A stretch of 55,798 nt of DNA. It comes from RUG14223 sp051881075. Its GTDB lineage: Bacteria; Bacillota; Clostridia; Oscillospirales; Acutalibacteraceae. Shown piece by piece: positions 36,087-44,615 of the stretch. The translations under genes and the position numbers were made by a program. The notes beneath the pieces were generated by a model that saw only the letters and a list, made by a program, of their open reading frames with translations, was not told the DNA's origin and searched no databases. Position 1 is the first letter of the stretch; each line of letters begins with the position of its first letter. The stretch spans positions 1 to 55,798 of the forward strand of contig JBJEPE010000057.1 of NCBI GenBank assembly GCA_051881075.1, given 5' to 3'.

Positions 36087-37934
36087 ATGTGCGGTATTTG
36101 CGGTTTTACCGGAGAGATTACCAATCGTGACGAAATTTTAAAGCAAATGACTGACGTTATAACGCACAGAGGTCCTGATGACATGGGATATTATACAGAT
36201 AATAATATATCTATGGGCTTCCGCAGGCTGAGCATCATTGACCTTGATGCAGGTAAACAGCCTATTTATAACGAGGATAAAACACTTGTCCTTACCTTTA
36301 ACGGAGAGATATACAACTACAAGGATTTGCGTGCAGAGCTTATTGAGCTTGGCCATAGCTTCTACACGGAATCTGACTCTGAGGTACTTGTACACGGCTT
36401 TGAGGAATGGAAAGAGGGAATGCTCGATAAGTTAAGGGGTATGTTTGGCTTTGCCATATACAACACCGTTGATAAGTCAATATTCATTGCACGTGATTTC
36501 TTCGGTATTAAGCCGATGCACTACACAATGTGCAATGACCATTTCATCTATGCTTCCGAGATAAAGAGTATTCTTAAATTTCCTGAATTTAAAAAGGAAT
36601 TTAACTACAGAACTTTGGATAATTACCTTTCGTTCCAATATGCAGTACCGCCCGAAACCTTCTTTGAGGGTGTATATTGCCTGTTACCGGGACATTACCT
36701 GTGGTATAAGGACGGCGAGATAACAACTACACGTTACTTTGAGGCACGCTTTAATCCCGATAACTCATTGACGGAGGAAGAAGCTATCGACAGAATTGAA
36801 AAGGTATTTGAAGAGTCAGTAAACGCTCACAAGATAAGCGACGTTGAGGTTGGCTGCTTCCTTTCAAGCGGCGTTGACTCAAGCTATGTTTCCACGTACT
36901 TTGCAGATCAAAAGACATTTACAGTAGGCTTTGATTTCGGTGAAAAATACAACGAGATAAGCTGGGCGCAAAATCTTTCTTCTAAGATAGGCGTAGATCA
37001 TCACTATCATGTAATATCGTCAGAGGAATTCTGGTCAAATATTAAAAAGGTGCAGTATCATATGGATCAGCCGCTTGCCGACCCATCCTGTATAGCACTT
37101 TACTTTGTGTCAAAGCTTGCAAGCGAATATGTTAAGGTTGTTCTATCCGGTGAAGGTGCGGACGAGCTGTTCGGCGGATATACCGTATATAATGAACCAA
37201 GGGTATTTAAGGTATATCAGAAAATCCTGCCTACCCCTGTACGTATGTGGCTTGCAAAGATAGCAAAGAAGATGCCGCACATTAAGGGCAGAGGTTATAT
37301 CCTACGAGGCGCACGTAAAACAGAGGATAAATTCATCGGCAATGCCTTTATGTACAGCGATGAGGAAAAGAGAGAGATTCTCAAGGATCCGTCTATAGTA
37401 ACAAGACCGCAAGACCTGTGCAAAAAGTACTATGACCGTGTAAAGGACTATGACCAAGAAACAAAGATGCAGTATCTTGACATAAACCTGTGGATGGTCG
37501 GCGATATCCTGCTCAAGGCTGACCGTATGAGTATGGCAAACTCACTTGAATTGCGTGTACCGTTCCTTGATAAAGAGGTATTCAAGGTAGCATCGTCATT
37601 ACCGACAAAGTTAAGAGTAAACCGTAAGAATACTAAGTACGCAATGAGAAAAGCGGCTCAGCGTCACTTACCTATAGAAACCGCAGAGAAGAAGAAGCTT
37701 GGTTTCCCTGTTCCTACAAGAGTATGGCTCCGTGATGAAAAGTACTATAATATAGTCAAGGAGAAATTTAGCTCAGAAACCGCTAAAAAGTTCTTTAACA
37801 CCGATGTTATTATAGGATATCTGGACGAGCATTACAAAAATAAAGAGGATAACAGCCGTAAGGTTTGGACTATATTTATATTCCTGCTCTGGTATGATAT
37901 CTACTTTGGTGACGGCAGACTTGATACTATCTGA
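36087..37934 (+). CDS. asnB: Asparagine synthase (glutamine-hydrolysing)
   Basis: 615 residues from ATG 36087, which puts the catalytic Cys at position 2 (MCGICGFTGEI). The GTG at 36078 is part of the ribosome site region. The N-terminal class II glutaminase domain has RGPDDMG, LTFNGEIYNYKDLR and ESDSEVL. The C-terminal synthetase domain has the PP-loop LSSGVDSSYVS and LSGEGADELFGGY. It makes asparagine from aspartate, ATP and glutamine. Monocistronic, with its own promoter and terminator. The genome neighbourhood also includes glnN, another nitrogen-assimilation gene. Confidence 0.95.
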   Translation: MCGICGFTGEITNRDEILKQMTDVITHRGPDDMGYYTDNNISMGFRRLSIIDLDAGKQPIYNEDKTLVLTFNGEIYNYKDLRAELIELGHSFYTESDSEVLVHGFEEWKEGMLDKLRGMFGFAIYNTVDKSIFIARDFFGIKPMHYTMCNDHFIYASEIKSILKFPEFKKEFNYRTLDNYLSFQYAVPPETFFEGVYCLLPGHYLWYKDGEITTTRYFEARFNPDNSLTEEEAIDRIEKVFEESVNAHKISDVEVGCFLSSGVDSSYVSTYFADQKTFTVGFDFGEKYNEISWAQNLSSKIGVDHHYHVISSEEFWSNIKKVQYHMDQPLADPSCIALYFVSKLASEYVKVVLSGEGADELFGGYTVYNEPRVFKVYQKILPTPVRMWLAKIAKKMPHIKGRGYILRGARKTEDKFIGNAFMYSDEEKREILKDPSIVTRPQDLCKKYYDRVKDYDQETKMQYLDINLWMVGDILLKADRMSMANSLELRVPFLDKEVFKVASSLPTKLRVNRKNTKYAMRKAAQRHLPIETAEKKKLGFPVPTRVWLRDEKYYNIVKEKFSSETAKKFFNTDVIIGYLDEHYKNKEDNSRKVWTIFIFLLWYDIYFGDGRLDTI

Positions 37935-37954
37935 AAAATTAAATAATTACAAAA

Positions 37955-37996
37955 AATTCCCGTATTTGTACCGTCAGGTACAGGTACGGGATTTTG
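37955..37996 (+). terminator. Terminator of asnB
   Basis: Two stacked stems, CCCGTA/TACGGG (37959-37964, 37985-37990) and TGTACC/GGTACA (37967-37972, 37977-37982), then ATTTTGATT. Confidence 0.82.
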
Positions 37997-38092
37997 ATTA
38001 AATGTAACTCAAAACCTATATAATGTTTTTATATACTATTCCGGCTATCAAAGCTTTATAAATTACCAATATGTAAATTATTCTTTAAACAG

Positions 38093-38121
38093 TTGACATC
38101 ATTGCAATTATATTTTATAAT
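38093..38121 (+). promoter_or_regulatory. Consensus promoter of the 38343 lipoprotein gene
   Basis: A perfect TTGACA, 17-bp spacer and perfect TATAAT. It leaves an unusually long leader of about 215 nt (38128-38342). The leader is AT-rich. It contains a near-minimal ORF (RBS GAGGTGAG, then ATG CAG TAA at 38229), an 11-codon ORF (ATGGCAAGTGCATTATATGT, near 38267), and a weak TCATC/GATGA hairpin. No known riboswitch class is recognised. Confidence 0.8.
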
Positions 38122-38342
38122 AAATATATAAAATTTTCCAAGCTTTTAATAAATTGAAGAAATAACTATATAGCTATTTTGATACATAATATTATAAATT
38201 AATTATCTTGATTCAGAGGTGAGTCCTATGCAGTAATATCTATTTTCATCTGATTTCCGGATGAATTATGGCAAGTGCATTATATGTAAAGTGGGGATTT
38301 TAGCATTAGCACAAAACCATATTCAGAAAGGATTAATTTTTT

Positions 38343-39080
38343 ATGAAAAAGCTTTATTTAATTTTATCTTTAGTACTTATTACCGCTTATTTTACAGGAT
38401 GTAAGGACAGCAATAAGGTCATCAATGCAGATAATGCCGCAGTAATCACTATATATGCCGACTTTGTAGACTACGACTATAACAGCATTAAGGACAATGC
38501 CGAGATAATTGCACACGTAAAAATAACCGATGAGCTTACAAACCAAAACAGTAATTGCTCCTACGACGGAATTAATATCGTCAGTTTTTCATCTGTAAGA
38601 AATGCAGATATACTTGAGGTTTACAAAAATAGTACCGGTAAAGACTTAGGCAATACAATACAGATAACCGAAACCGCCGCCGTAAGCAATGACGGTAAGC
38701 TATATATCACAAACGGTGACACCCCTCTTAAAAAGGGTAATGAATATATAGTGTTTTTAAACAGTACAACATCAGGTGACGGCTACTGCGTAATGTCAGC
38801 AGCTACAGGTAAAATAAACGTTACAGACGATATAAGCCTTAATAAAAACCATGAAATAGCATATAAAACACTGCTGGAATATGCCTGTAATACTGATAGC
38901 AAGCTTAAACAGCAGTTACTAAATGCTACTGCGGTGAACGAAATATATGAATATGCGGAGTACTTCGATCCTGTTGTGATAACAACTAAGTTCGGCAATA
39001 TCACAGTAGTAGAGGCTAAGACGGGAAATGCTGATTACAGGATGTTTGAGGTAAACAATGATTTATGGGTAAAGGCTTAA
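38343..39080 (+). CDS. Predicted lipoprotein of unknown function
   Basis: 245 residues. The N-terminus MKKLYLILSLVLITAYFTGC is a lipoprotein signal peptide with the lipobox FTGC, so the mature protein is membrane-tethered outside the cell. The mature part is beta-rich, with a segment YDYNSIKDNAEIIAHVKITD followed by KKGNEYIVFLNST. This resembles small OB/TIMP-like secreted domains found in Firmicute lipoproteins, but I would not name it. The ATG follows GAAAGGATTAATTTTTT. Single gene behind a perfect promoter. Confidence 0.7.
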   Translation: MKKLYLILSLVLITAYFTGCKDSNKVINADNAAVITIYADFVDYDYNSIKDNAEIIAHVKITDELTNQNSNCSYDGINIVSFSSVRNADILEVYKNSTGKDLGNTIQITETAAVSNDGKLYITNGDTPLKKGNEYIVFLNSTTSGDGYCVMSAATGKINVTDDISLNKNHEIAYKTLLEYACNTDSKLKQQLLNATAVNEIYEYAEYFDPVVITTKFGNITVVEAKTGNADYRMFEVNNDLWVKA

Positions 39081-39170
39081 TAACTTATTTTTTATTGTAA
39101 TTTGATGTTGATAATCGGTTATGCCCCATTTAAATTTTTTAAATTATTCAGTCAAAAATTGCCTAATCTG

Positions 39171-39199
39171 TTGACAAATCAGGCGGTTTGTTATATACT
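39171..39199 (+). promoter_or_regulatory. Promoter of glnN
   Basis: Perfect TTGACA, 17 bp, TATACT. Transcription should start near 39206, only about 8 nt before a strong hairpin. Confidence 0.85.
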
Positions 39200-39213
39200 G
39201 ACAACATAACAGC

Positions 39214-39250
39214 ATAACGCTGTGAGAGTATCTCTCATAGCGTTATTTTT
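39214..39250 (+). terminator. Terminator-like hairpin in the glnN leader
   Basis: A 15-bp stem (39214-39228 with 39232-39246, one G-T pair) with a 3-nt loop is followed by TTTTTATAT. It lies between the promoter and the AAAGGGG ribosome site of glnN. It could attenuate transcription or protect the mRNA 5' end. Confidence 0.75.
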
Positions 39251-39276
39251 ATATACTCACAAAAAGGGGTTTAATT

Positions 39277-41367
39277 ATGTCACTTGTACCTGAATTGTTT
39301 GGCAGCATGGTTTTTGATGATGCCACAATGAAAGAAAGACTACCTAAAGAAACTTATAAAACATTAAAAAGAACCATAACTAACGGAGAGCCGCTGGACA
39401 TAAATGCGGCAAATATAGTGGCTAACGCCATGAAGGATTGGGCGGTTGAAAAAGGAGCAACACACTTTACGCACTGGTTTCAGCCTATGACCGGCGTTAC
39501 CGCAGAAAAGCACGACAGCTTTATTTCACCTACCGGCGACGGAAAGATAATAATGGAATTTTCGGGCAAAGAGCTTATCAAGGGTGAGCCGGACGCTTCA
39601 AGCTTTCCAAGCGGCGGCATACGTGCCACATTTGAGGCAAGAGGTTATACCGCATGGGACCCAACCTCTTACGCATTTATTAAGGACGGCTCATTATATA
39701 TTCCTACTGCATTCTGCGCTTACGGCGGCGAATCACTGGATAAAAAGACTCCCCTGTTGCGCTCTATGGAGGTAATAAACACACAGGCTTTAAGGATATT
39801 AAGGCTTTTCGGCAACACTACCGCTACCAGAGTAAATACTACAGTAGGTGCAGAGCAGGAGTACTTCTTAGTAGACAAAAAGTTATATGAACAGCGTAAA
39901 GACCTAATATTCTGCGGAAGAACTCTTTACGGTGCTATGCCGCCTAAGGGTCAGGAGCTGGAGGATCACTACTACGGAACTATAAAAACAAGAATTGCCG
40001 CATATATGAAGGAGCTTGACGAGGAACTGTGGAAGCTTGGAATACTCGCAAAAACAAAACATAATGAGGTAGCTCCTGCACAGCATGAGCTTGCTCCATA
40101 CTTCACCACTACCAACACCGCAACAGACCACAACCAGCTTACTATGGAGATGATGAAGAAGGTCGCAGAAAGACACGGACTTATCTGCCTGTTGCACGAA
40201 AAACCATTTGATGGTGTAAACGGCAGCGGTAAGCACAACAATTGGTCACTCTCGACAAACACAGGCATCAACCTGCTTGAACCGGGTAAGTCACCGTATG
40301 AGAACGCCCAGTTCTTACTCTTCCTGTCAGCTATAATAAAGGGTGTAGACGAATACCAAGACTTGCTCAGAATTTCAGTAGCAAGCGCAGGCAACGACCA
40401 CCGCTTGGGCGCAAACGAAGCACCGCCTGCAATAATCTCAATATTTATAGGCGATGACCTCGCCGCAGTACTTGATGCAATAGAGAGCGATACCCAATAT
40501 ATAGGTACAAAAACAAGATACATGAACATAGGCGTTGATATATTGCCTAATATAAAAAAGGACGCTACTGACCGCAACAGAACATCTCCGTTTGCGTTTA
40601 CAGGCAACAAGTTTGAGTTCAGAATGTTAGGTTCATCGGAATCTATCGCCTGCCCTAACATTATGCTTAACACCATTGTAGCCGAAGAACTTTCAGAATT
40701 TGCGGATATACTTGAAAAGGCAGAAGACTTTGACAGCGCATTATCAACGATAATCAAAAATACTATCAAAGAGCATAAACGCATCATCTTTAACGGTGAT
40801 AACTACTCTGACGAATGGATAGCAGAAGCCGAAAGGAGAGGTCTGCTCAATCTACGCACCATGCCCGACGCTATGCCTTACTATATCTCAGAAAAAAACA
40901 TTGCATTATTTAAAAAGCATAATATATTTACTGAGATAGAGATACACTCACGCTATAATATATTAATGGAGAACTACTGCAAGATAGTCAATATAGAGGC
41001 TCGCACAATGCTGGACATGGCCAAGAAGGATATAATACCCAGCGTTTCTGCTTATGTTAAGGAGCTTACCGATATGGCGCTCGCCAAAAAGGCACTTTCA
41101 TCAAGCATACCTACAAGTGTTGAAGAAAACCTTATAAGCAAGCTTTCGGCTATGCTTGTAGATTTTTACGAAAAGACCTGTAAGCTTGAGTCTACTGTAG
41201 AAAGCATCAAGTCACTTTCAACTATTGAGGAACAGGCAGAGCATTGCAAACAAAATATACTTCCCGATATGGAGCAATTACGTGCCGTTTATGATGCAAT
41301 GGAGGCAGATATCTCTACTAAACACCTGCCCTTCCCAACCTATTCAGAGCTTATGTTTAATATTTAA
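39277..41367 (+). CDS. glnN: Type III glutamine synthetase
   Basis: 696 residues, the size of GSIII rather than the 440-470 of GSI. Signatures are VPELFGSMVFDD at the start, HWFQPMTGVTAEKHDSF, TTVGAEQEYFLVD (metal-binding Glu), HNEVAPAQHELAP, NGSGKHNNWSLSTNTG, and RLGANEAPPAI. It forms dodecamers in the cytosol and makes glutamine from glutamate, ammonia and ATP. The ATG follows AAAGGGG. It has a consensus promoter, a leader hairpin and a strong terminator, so it is a monocistronic and probably regulated gene. Confidence 0.96.
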   Translation: MSLVPELFGSMVFDDATMKERLPKETYKTLKRTITNGEPLDINAANIVANAMKDWAVEKGATHFTHWFQPMTGVTAEKHDSFISPTGDGKIIMEFSGKELIKGEPDASSFPSGGIRATFEARGYTAWDPTSYAFIKDGSLYIPTAFCAYGGESLDKKTPLLRSMEVINTQALRILRLFGNTTATRVNTTVGAEQEYFLVDKKLYEQRKDLIFCGRTLYGAMPPKGQELEDHYYGTIKTRIAAYMKELDEELWKLGILAKTKHNEVAPAQHELAPYFTTTNTATDHNQLTMEMMKKVAERHGLICLLHEKPFDGVNGSGKHNNWSLSTNTGINLLEPGKSPYENAQFLLFLSAIIKGVDEYQDLLRISVASAGNDHRLGANEAPPAIISIFIGDDLAAVLDAIESDTQYIGTKTRYMNIGVDILPNIKKDATDRNRTSPFAFTGNKFEFRMLGSSESIACPNIMLNTIVAEELSEFADILEKAEDFDSALSTIIKNTIKEHKRIIFNGDNYSDEWIAEAERRGLLNLRTMPDAMPYYISEKNIALFKKHNIFTEIEIHSRYNILMENYCKIVNIEARTMLDMAKKDIIPSVSAYVKELTDMALAKKALSSSIPTSVEENLISKLSAMLVDFYEKTCKLESTVESIKSLSTIEEQAEHCKQNILPDMEQLRAVYDAMEADISTKHLPFPTYSELMFNI

Positions 41368-41392
41368 AAATCATAGCGTAAACATAAATTCG

Positions 41393-41428
41393 CACCCACA
41401 TCTGTTTTTTCAGATGTGGGTGATGTTT
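41393..41428 (+). terminator. Terminator of glnN
   Basis: A perfect 12-bp stem (CACCCACATCTG / CAGATGTGGGTG) with a T6 loop, then ATGTTTT. Confidence 0.9.
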
Positions 41429-41653
41429 TCTAATATATAAAAAGAATCTATTATGTCTTTTCCCCTGTGACAACATTTGAGAATACATCATAATATATAC
41501 TAAACGTGACTTTTATTAGACGGAGTTATTTATTACTCTGCGGCAGAGCTAATACTACGTAAAAACTTAATATGTAATTGCCTGCACTGTTTAGCATAAA
41601 AGTCCGTAAATTCCCGATTTATACATGTATATTATATTACGGAGGTATATATT

Positions 41654-42532
41654 ATGGCAGACGCTTTTGATTTTAATATGTCGGCAGATACAGCAGAACA
41701 GGACAGCACGGTTAATAACCGTTGCTTCAAGGAAGCTGTGTGTATAGACGCATACAGAGTATATGATTCTTGCGGTGACAAGGATTGCTTAGAGGATCTG
41801 AACGTTTATTTTACAGAGGCAGGTCAACACATGATAGATAAAGCAGCAAATGTTCGCATAAGAGATACAGATGTGCTGACGGTTTTCATTGACCTTGAGC
41901 CTGTTCCGTTCCATAAGGGCTTTTACTCAGTTGATATGACATTCTTCTTTGACGTTGCACTTGATGTATTTCTTGCTCCTGCGGCAATGCCTGTAACTGT
42001 CTGCGGACTATCCGTATTCAGCAAGAAAGTCATACTTTACGGCAGTGAAGGTAATGTTAAGATATATACGTCAGACTTTGCTCTTGATGATCCCGATATG
42101 CAGAATACTCCTGTCCGTAATCTGCCAAAGGCAAGCGTACAGGTAGCCAGACCGATAGGCTTATCTGCAAGACTTTGTGACAAAGGCCCGCACTGCTCAC
42201 CGTCATGCAGAATACCTGAAAGTATTTGTAAACGCTTCGGCGGTTCATTCCCATCAGGTACAGGCGAAAAATCAGTACTTGTATCTATAGGAATATTCAC
42301 AATAGTACAGATAGAACGCAATGTTCAGATGCTTATCCCTACTTACGACTTTTGCATACCGGATAAAGAATGTATGACATCATCAGACGACCCGTGCGAG
42401 ATGTTCAACAGAATAGATTTTCCGACCAATGAATTTTTCCCACCTAGAGTTTCCGATCTTAGTCCTGATGATTGCGGATACAGCGGAGGTTGCGGCGGCT
42501 GCACAGGTCCGCACAAGCGCAAAATGCAATGA
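41654..42532 (+). CDS. Conserved clostridial protein of unknown function, Cys-containing
   Basis: 292 residues, ATG preceded by GGAGGTATATATT. There is no signal peptide or membrane helix. The N-terminal segment CFKEAVCIDAYRVYDSCGDK and DCLEDLNVYFTEAGQHMIDK, then VFIDLEPVPFHKGFY and VILYGSEGNVKIY, look like a family I have seen in many Clostridia without an assigned role. Cysteines cluster at both ends (CDKGPHCSPSC; CGYSGGCGGC at the C-terminus), which could bind metal or form cross-links. A spore-surface role is possible but unsupported here. It stands alone, between the glnN terminator and its own terminator. Confidence 0.7.
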   Translation: MADAFDFNMSADTAEQDSTVNNRCFKEAVCIDAYRVYDSCGDKDCLEDLNVYFTEAGQHMIDKAANVRIRDTDVLTVFIDLEPVPFHKGFYSVDMTFFFDVALDVFLAPAAMPVTVCGLSVFSKKVILYGSEGNVKIYTSDFALDDPDMQNTPVRNLPKASVQVARPIGLSARLCDKGPHCSPSCRIPESICKRFGGSFPSGTGEKSVLVSIGIFTIVQIERNVQMLIPTYDFCIPDKECMTSSDDPCEMFNRIDFPTNEFFPPRVSDLSPDDCGYSGGCGGCTGPHKRKMQ

Positions 42533-42550
42533 TATATTGACAGTATATAC

Positions 42551-42597
42551 AGACAAGCGGAGCGATAACAATAAACTGTCGCTCTGCCTGTCTTTTA
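42551..42597 (+). terminator. Terminator of the 41654 gene
   Basis: A 15-bp stem with one mismatch and one G-T pair (AGACAAGCGGAGCGA with TCGCTCTGCCTGTCT), then TTTTATTA. Confidence 0.88.
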
Positions 42598-42611
42598 TTA
42601 TGTAAAAATTC

Positions 42612-42640
42612 TTGACACATAACATCGGAGCAAATACAAT
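42612..42640 (+). promoter_or_regulatory. Promoter of the 42763 two-component operon (first of two)
   Basis: TTGACA, 17 bp, TACAAT. A second candidate, an extended -10 TGATATAAT at 42710-42718, lies closer to the gene. Two start points are possible. Confidence 0.7.
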
Positions 42641-42762
42641 ATATATAAGCCAGTAATTAACCTTAATAAGTTAAGCTTATGTTTATTTTGAGTTTAGTTA
42701 TCTGGGATATGATATAATTGTAATCAAAAAATAAAGGATTATTGATAACACCGGAGGAAAAT

Positions 42763-43437
42763 ATGTTTAATATACTTGTTGTAGACGATGATAAAAATAC
42801 AAGGCTATTACTCAGAGCAGTTCTGGAGAATGAAAACTACAACGTTTTTACTGCAAACAACGGAGAAGAAGCACTTAAAGTAATGGATAATGAGCATATT
42901 GACTTGGCTGTACTTGATATAATGATGCCCAAAATGGACGGATATGAATTTACCGAAACTCTGAGAGAAAACGACAATAATTTACCTATACTTATGGTAT
43001 CGGCAAAGCAACTGCCGGCAGATAAGCGCAAGGGCTTTCTTGTAGGTACTGACGACTACATAACCAAGCCTATAGATGAAGTGGAAATGCTACTGAGAAT
43101 CAAAGCGTTGTTACGCCGTGCAAAAATCGCAAATGAGCGCAAAATAGTCATTGGTGACGTTACGCTTGATTATGACTCCCTGACCGTAAGCAGGAACGGA
43201 GAAATTCAGGAGCTACCGCAGAAAGAATTTTTATTGCTGTACAAGCTGCTGTCATATCCCGGTAAGATATTTACACGTATTCAGCTTATGGATGAGATAT
43301 GGGGAGCGCAATGTGATACCGGTTGGGAAACCGTAACCGTTCATATCGGCAGACTTCGTAAGAGATTTGAAGATTGGAATGAATTTAAGATAGAGTCGGT
43401 ACGCGGGCTTGGATATAAGGCGGTCAAAAATATATGA
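42763..43437 (+). CDS. OmpR/PhoB-family response regulator
   Basis: 224 residues from ATG 42763 (GGAGGAAAAT upstream). In the receiver: acidic cluster VVDDDKN, phosphoacceptor in AVLDIMMP, VSAKQ switch and DDYITKPIDE. In the C-terminal winged helix: LPQKEFLLLYKLLSYPGKIF, ETVTVHIGRLRKRFE and VRGLGYKA. Its stop overlaps the start of the cognate kinase by four bases (ATGA). It lacks any adjacent transporter or other target gene, so its stimulus is unknown. Confidence 0.93.
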   Translation: MFNILVVDDDKNTRLLLRAVLENENYNVFTANNGEEALKVMDNEHIDLAVLDIMMPKMDGYEFTETLRENDNNLPILMVSAKQLPADKRKGFLVGTDDYITKPIDEVEMLLRIKALLRRAKIANERKIVIGDVTLDYDSLTVSRNGEIQELPQKEFLLLYKLLSYPGKIFTRIQLMDEIWGAQCDTGWETVTVHIGRLRKRFEDWNEFKIESVRGLGYKAVKNI

Positions 43438-44543
43438 ATGACAAAAAGATAGTAATAAATCAGGAGATCAAAGAAAAATATAAAAGCCGAATATCGCTTA
43501 CACTTTTGTTTTCTTTCGTTGTCTTTCTGGTACTGCTTATTTCAGTTATTATAGCTGCACTTACCGTATATTTATTAGCCAGAGAAAACGTAATATCGGT
43601 AAAAATAGACAGCCTGCCCGGTATAAATCAAGGACTTATGCTGATGGCTCTTATAAGCCTGATAGTCGGTACCGCAATATCCGCTTTTGCAAGTAAAATT
43701 CCGCTGCGCCCTATTAACAGACTTATAACGCAGATGAACCGCCTAGCAAGCGGTGATTTTAAGGCAAGGCTCCATTTCGGCAAGCCTATAGGCGCACATC
43801 CTGCGTTCATAGAAACCGCCGAAAGCTTCAATAAGCTGGCGGATGAATTAGAAAAAACCGAAATGCTACGCTCTGACTTTATAAATAACTTTTCACATGA
43901 ATTTAAAACGCCGATAGTGTCAATATCGGGCTTTGCAAAGCTGCTGAAACACGGAAATCTGACAGAAGAACAGCGAGCGGAATATATAAATGTTATAGAA
44001 GAAGAATCCATGCGCCTTTCATATATGGCAACAAATGTTCTTAACCTTACTAAGGTTGAAAATCAGACTATACTTACGGATATATCTGAATTTAATCTAT
44101 CTGAACAAATACGCTCTGCCGTTCTGCTTTTAGAGAATGCCTGGTCAAGAAAGAAGCTGGAGCTTGAACTTGAATTTGAAGAAATAACAATAAATGCAAA
44201 CGAAGAATTATTAAAGCAAATGTGGATAAACCTTATCGACAATGCAATAAAGTTTTCATCGGAATACGATCCGGTAAAAATAAGCATAGAGGAATCAAAA
44301 GATACCATAACCGTACATATATCAAACATCGGTGAAATATCAGAGGAAAATCAGAAAAGAATATGGGATAAGTTTTATCAGGCAGATGAGTCACATTCAT
44401 CTAAGGGCAACGGAATAGGACTGGCAATAGTCAAGCGTATAGCAATACTGCATAACGGCAATGTAACAGTAACAAGCAAAAATGATGTAGTTACATTCAC
44501 GGTGTCCTTACCTAAATATCAACAATACCTAAAAATTAAATAA
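43434..44543 (+). CDS. Membrane sensor histidine kinase
   Basis: 369 residues. Two membrane helices (about 20-45 and 62-83) are separated by a very short external loop of roughly 15-20 residues, so sensing is probably intramembrane or cytoplasmic. A HAMP domain (PLRPINRLITQMNRLASGDF), H-box NFSHEFKTPIVSISGF, N-box NLIDNAIKFSSEY and G-box KGNGIGLAIVKRIA follow. Translationally coupled to the regulator. The first acidic G-box (DxGxGI in most kinases) reads ISNIGEISEE here, a weakened form. Confidence 0.9.
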   Translation: MNDKKIVINQEIKEKYKSRISLTLLFSFVVFLVLLISVIIAALTVYLLARENVISVKIDSLPGINQGLMLMALISLIVGTAISAFASKIPLRPINRLITQMNRLASGDFKARLHFGKPIGAHPAFIETAESFNKLADELEKTEMLRSDFINNFSHEFKTPIVSISGFAKLLKHGNLTEEQRAEYINVIEEESMRLSYMATNVLNLTKVENQTILTDISEFNLSEQIRSAVLLLENAWSRKKLELELEFEEITINANEELLKQMWINLIDNAIKFSSEYDPVKISIEESKDTITVHISNIGEISEENQKRIWDKFYQADESHSSKGNGIGLAIVKRIAILHNGNVTVTSKNDVVTFTVSLPKYQQYLKIK

Positions 44544-44556
44544 AACCCTCAAAAGA

Positions 44557-44600
44557 TTATCGCCGCCCGTACTTTTATACGGACGGCGATAATTCTATTT
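44557..44600. terminator. Bidirectional terminator between the kinase and hydrogenase genes
   Basis: Stem ATTATCGCCG/CGGCGATAAT (44557-44566, 44585-44594) with an inner CCGTA/TACGG, flanked by T-rich sequence on the + side and AAAAG (T-run on minus) on the other. The two genes converge here. Confidence 0.88.
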
Positions 44601-44615
44601 TAATCAAATGTACTG

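Noticed and set aside
39972..40787. A 271-codon open frame antisense to glnN
   Set aside because: It lies fully inside glnN on the other strand, has no ribosome site and encodes low-complexity Ser/Ile-rich sequence. A shadow of the real gene.
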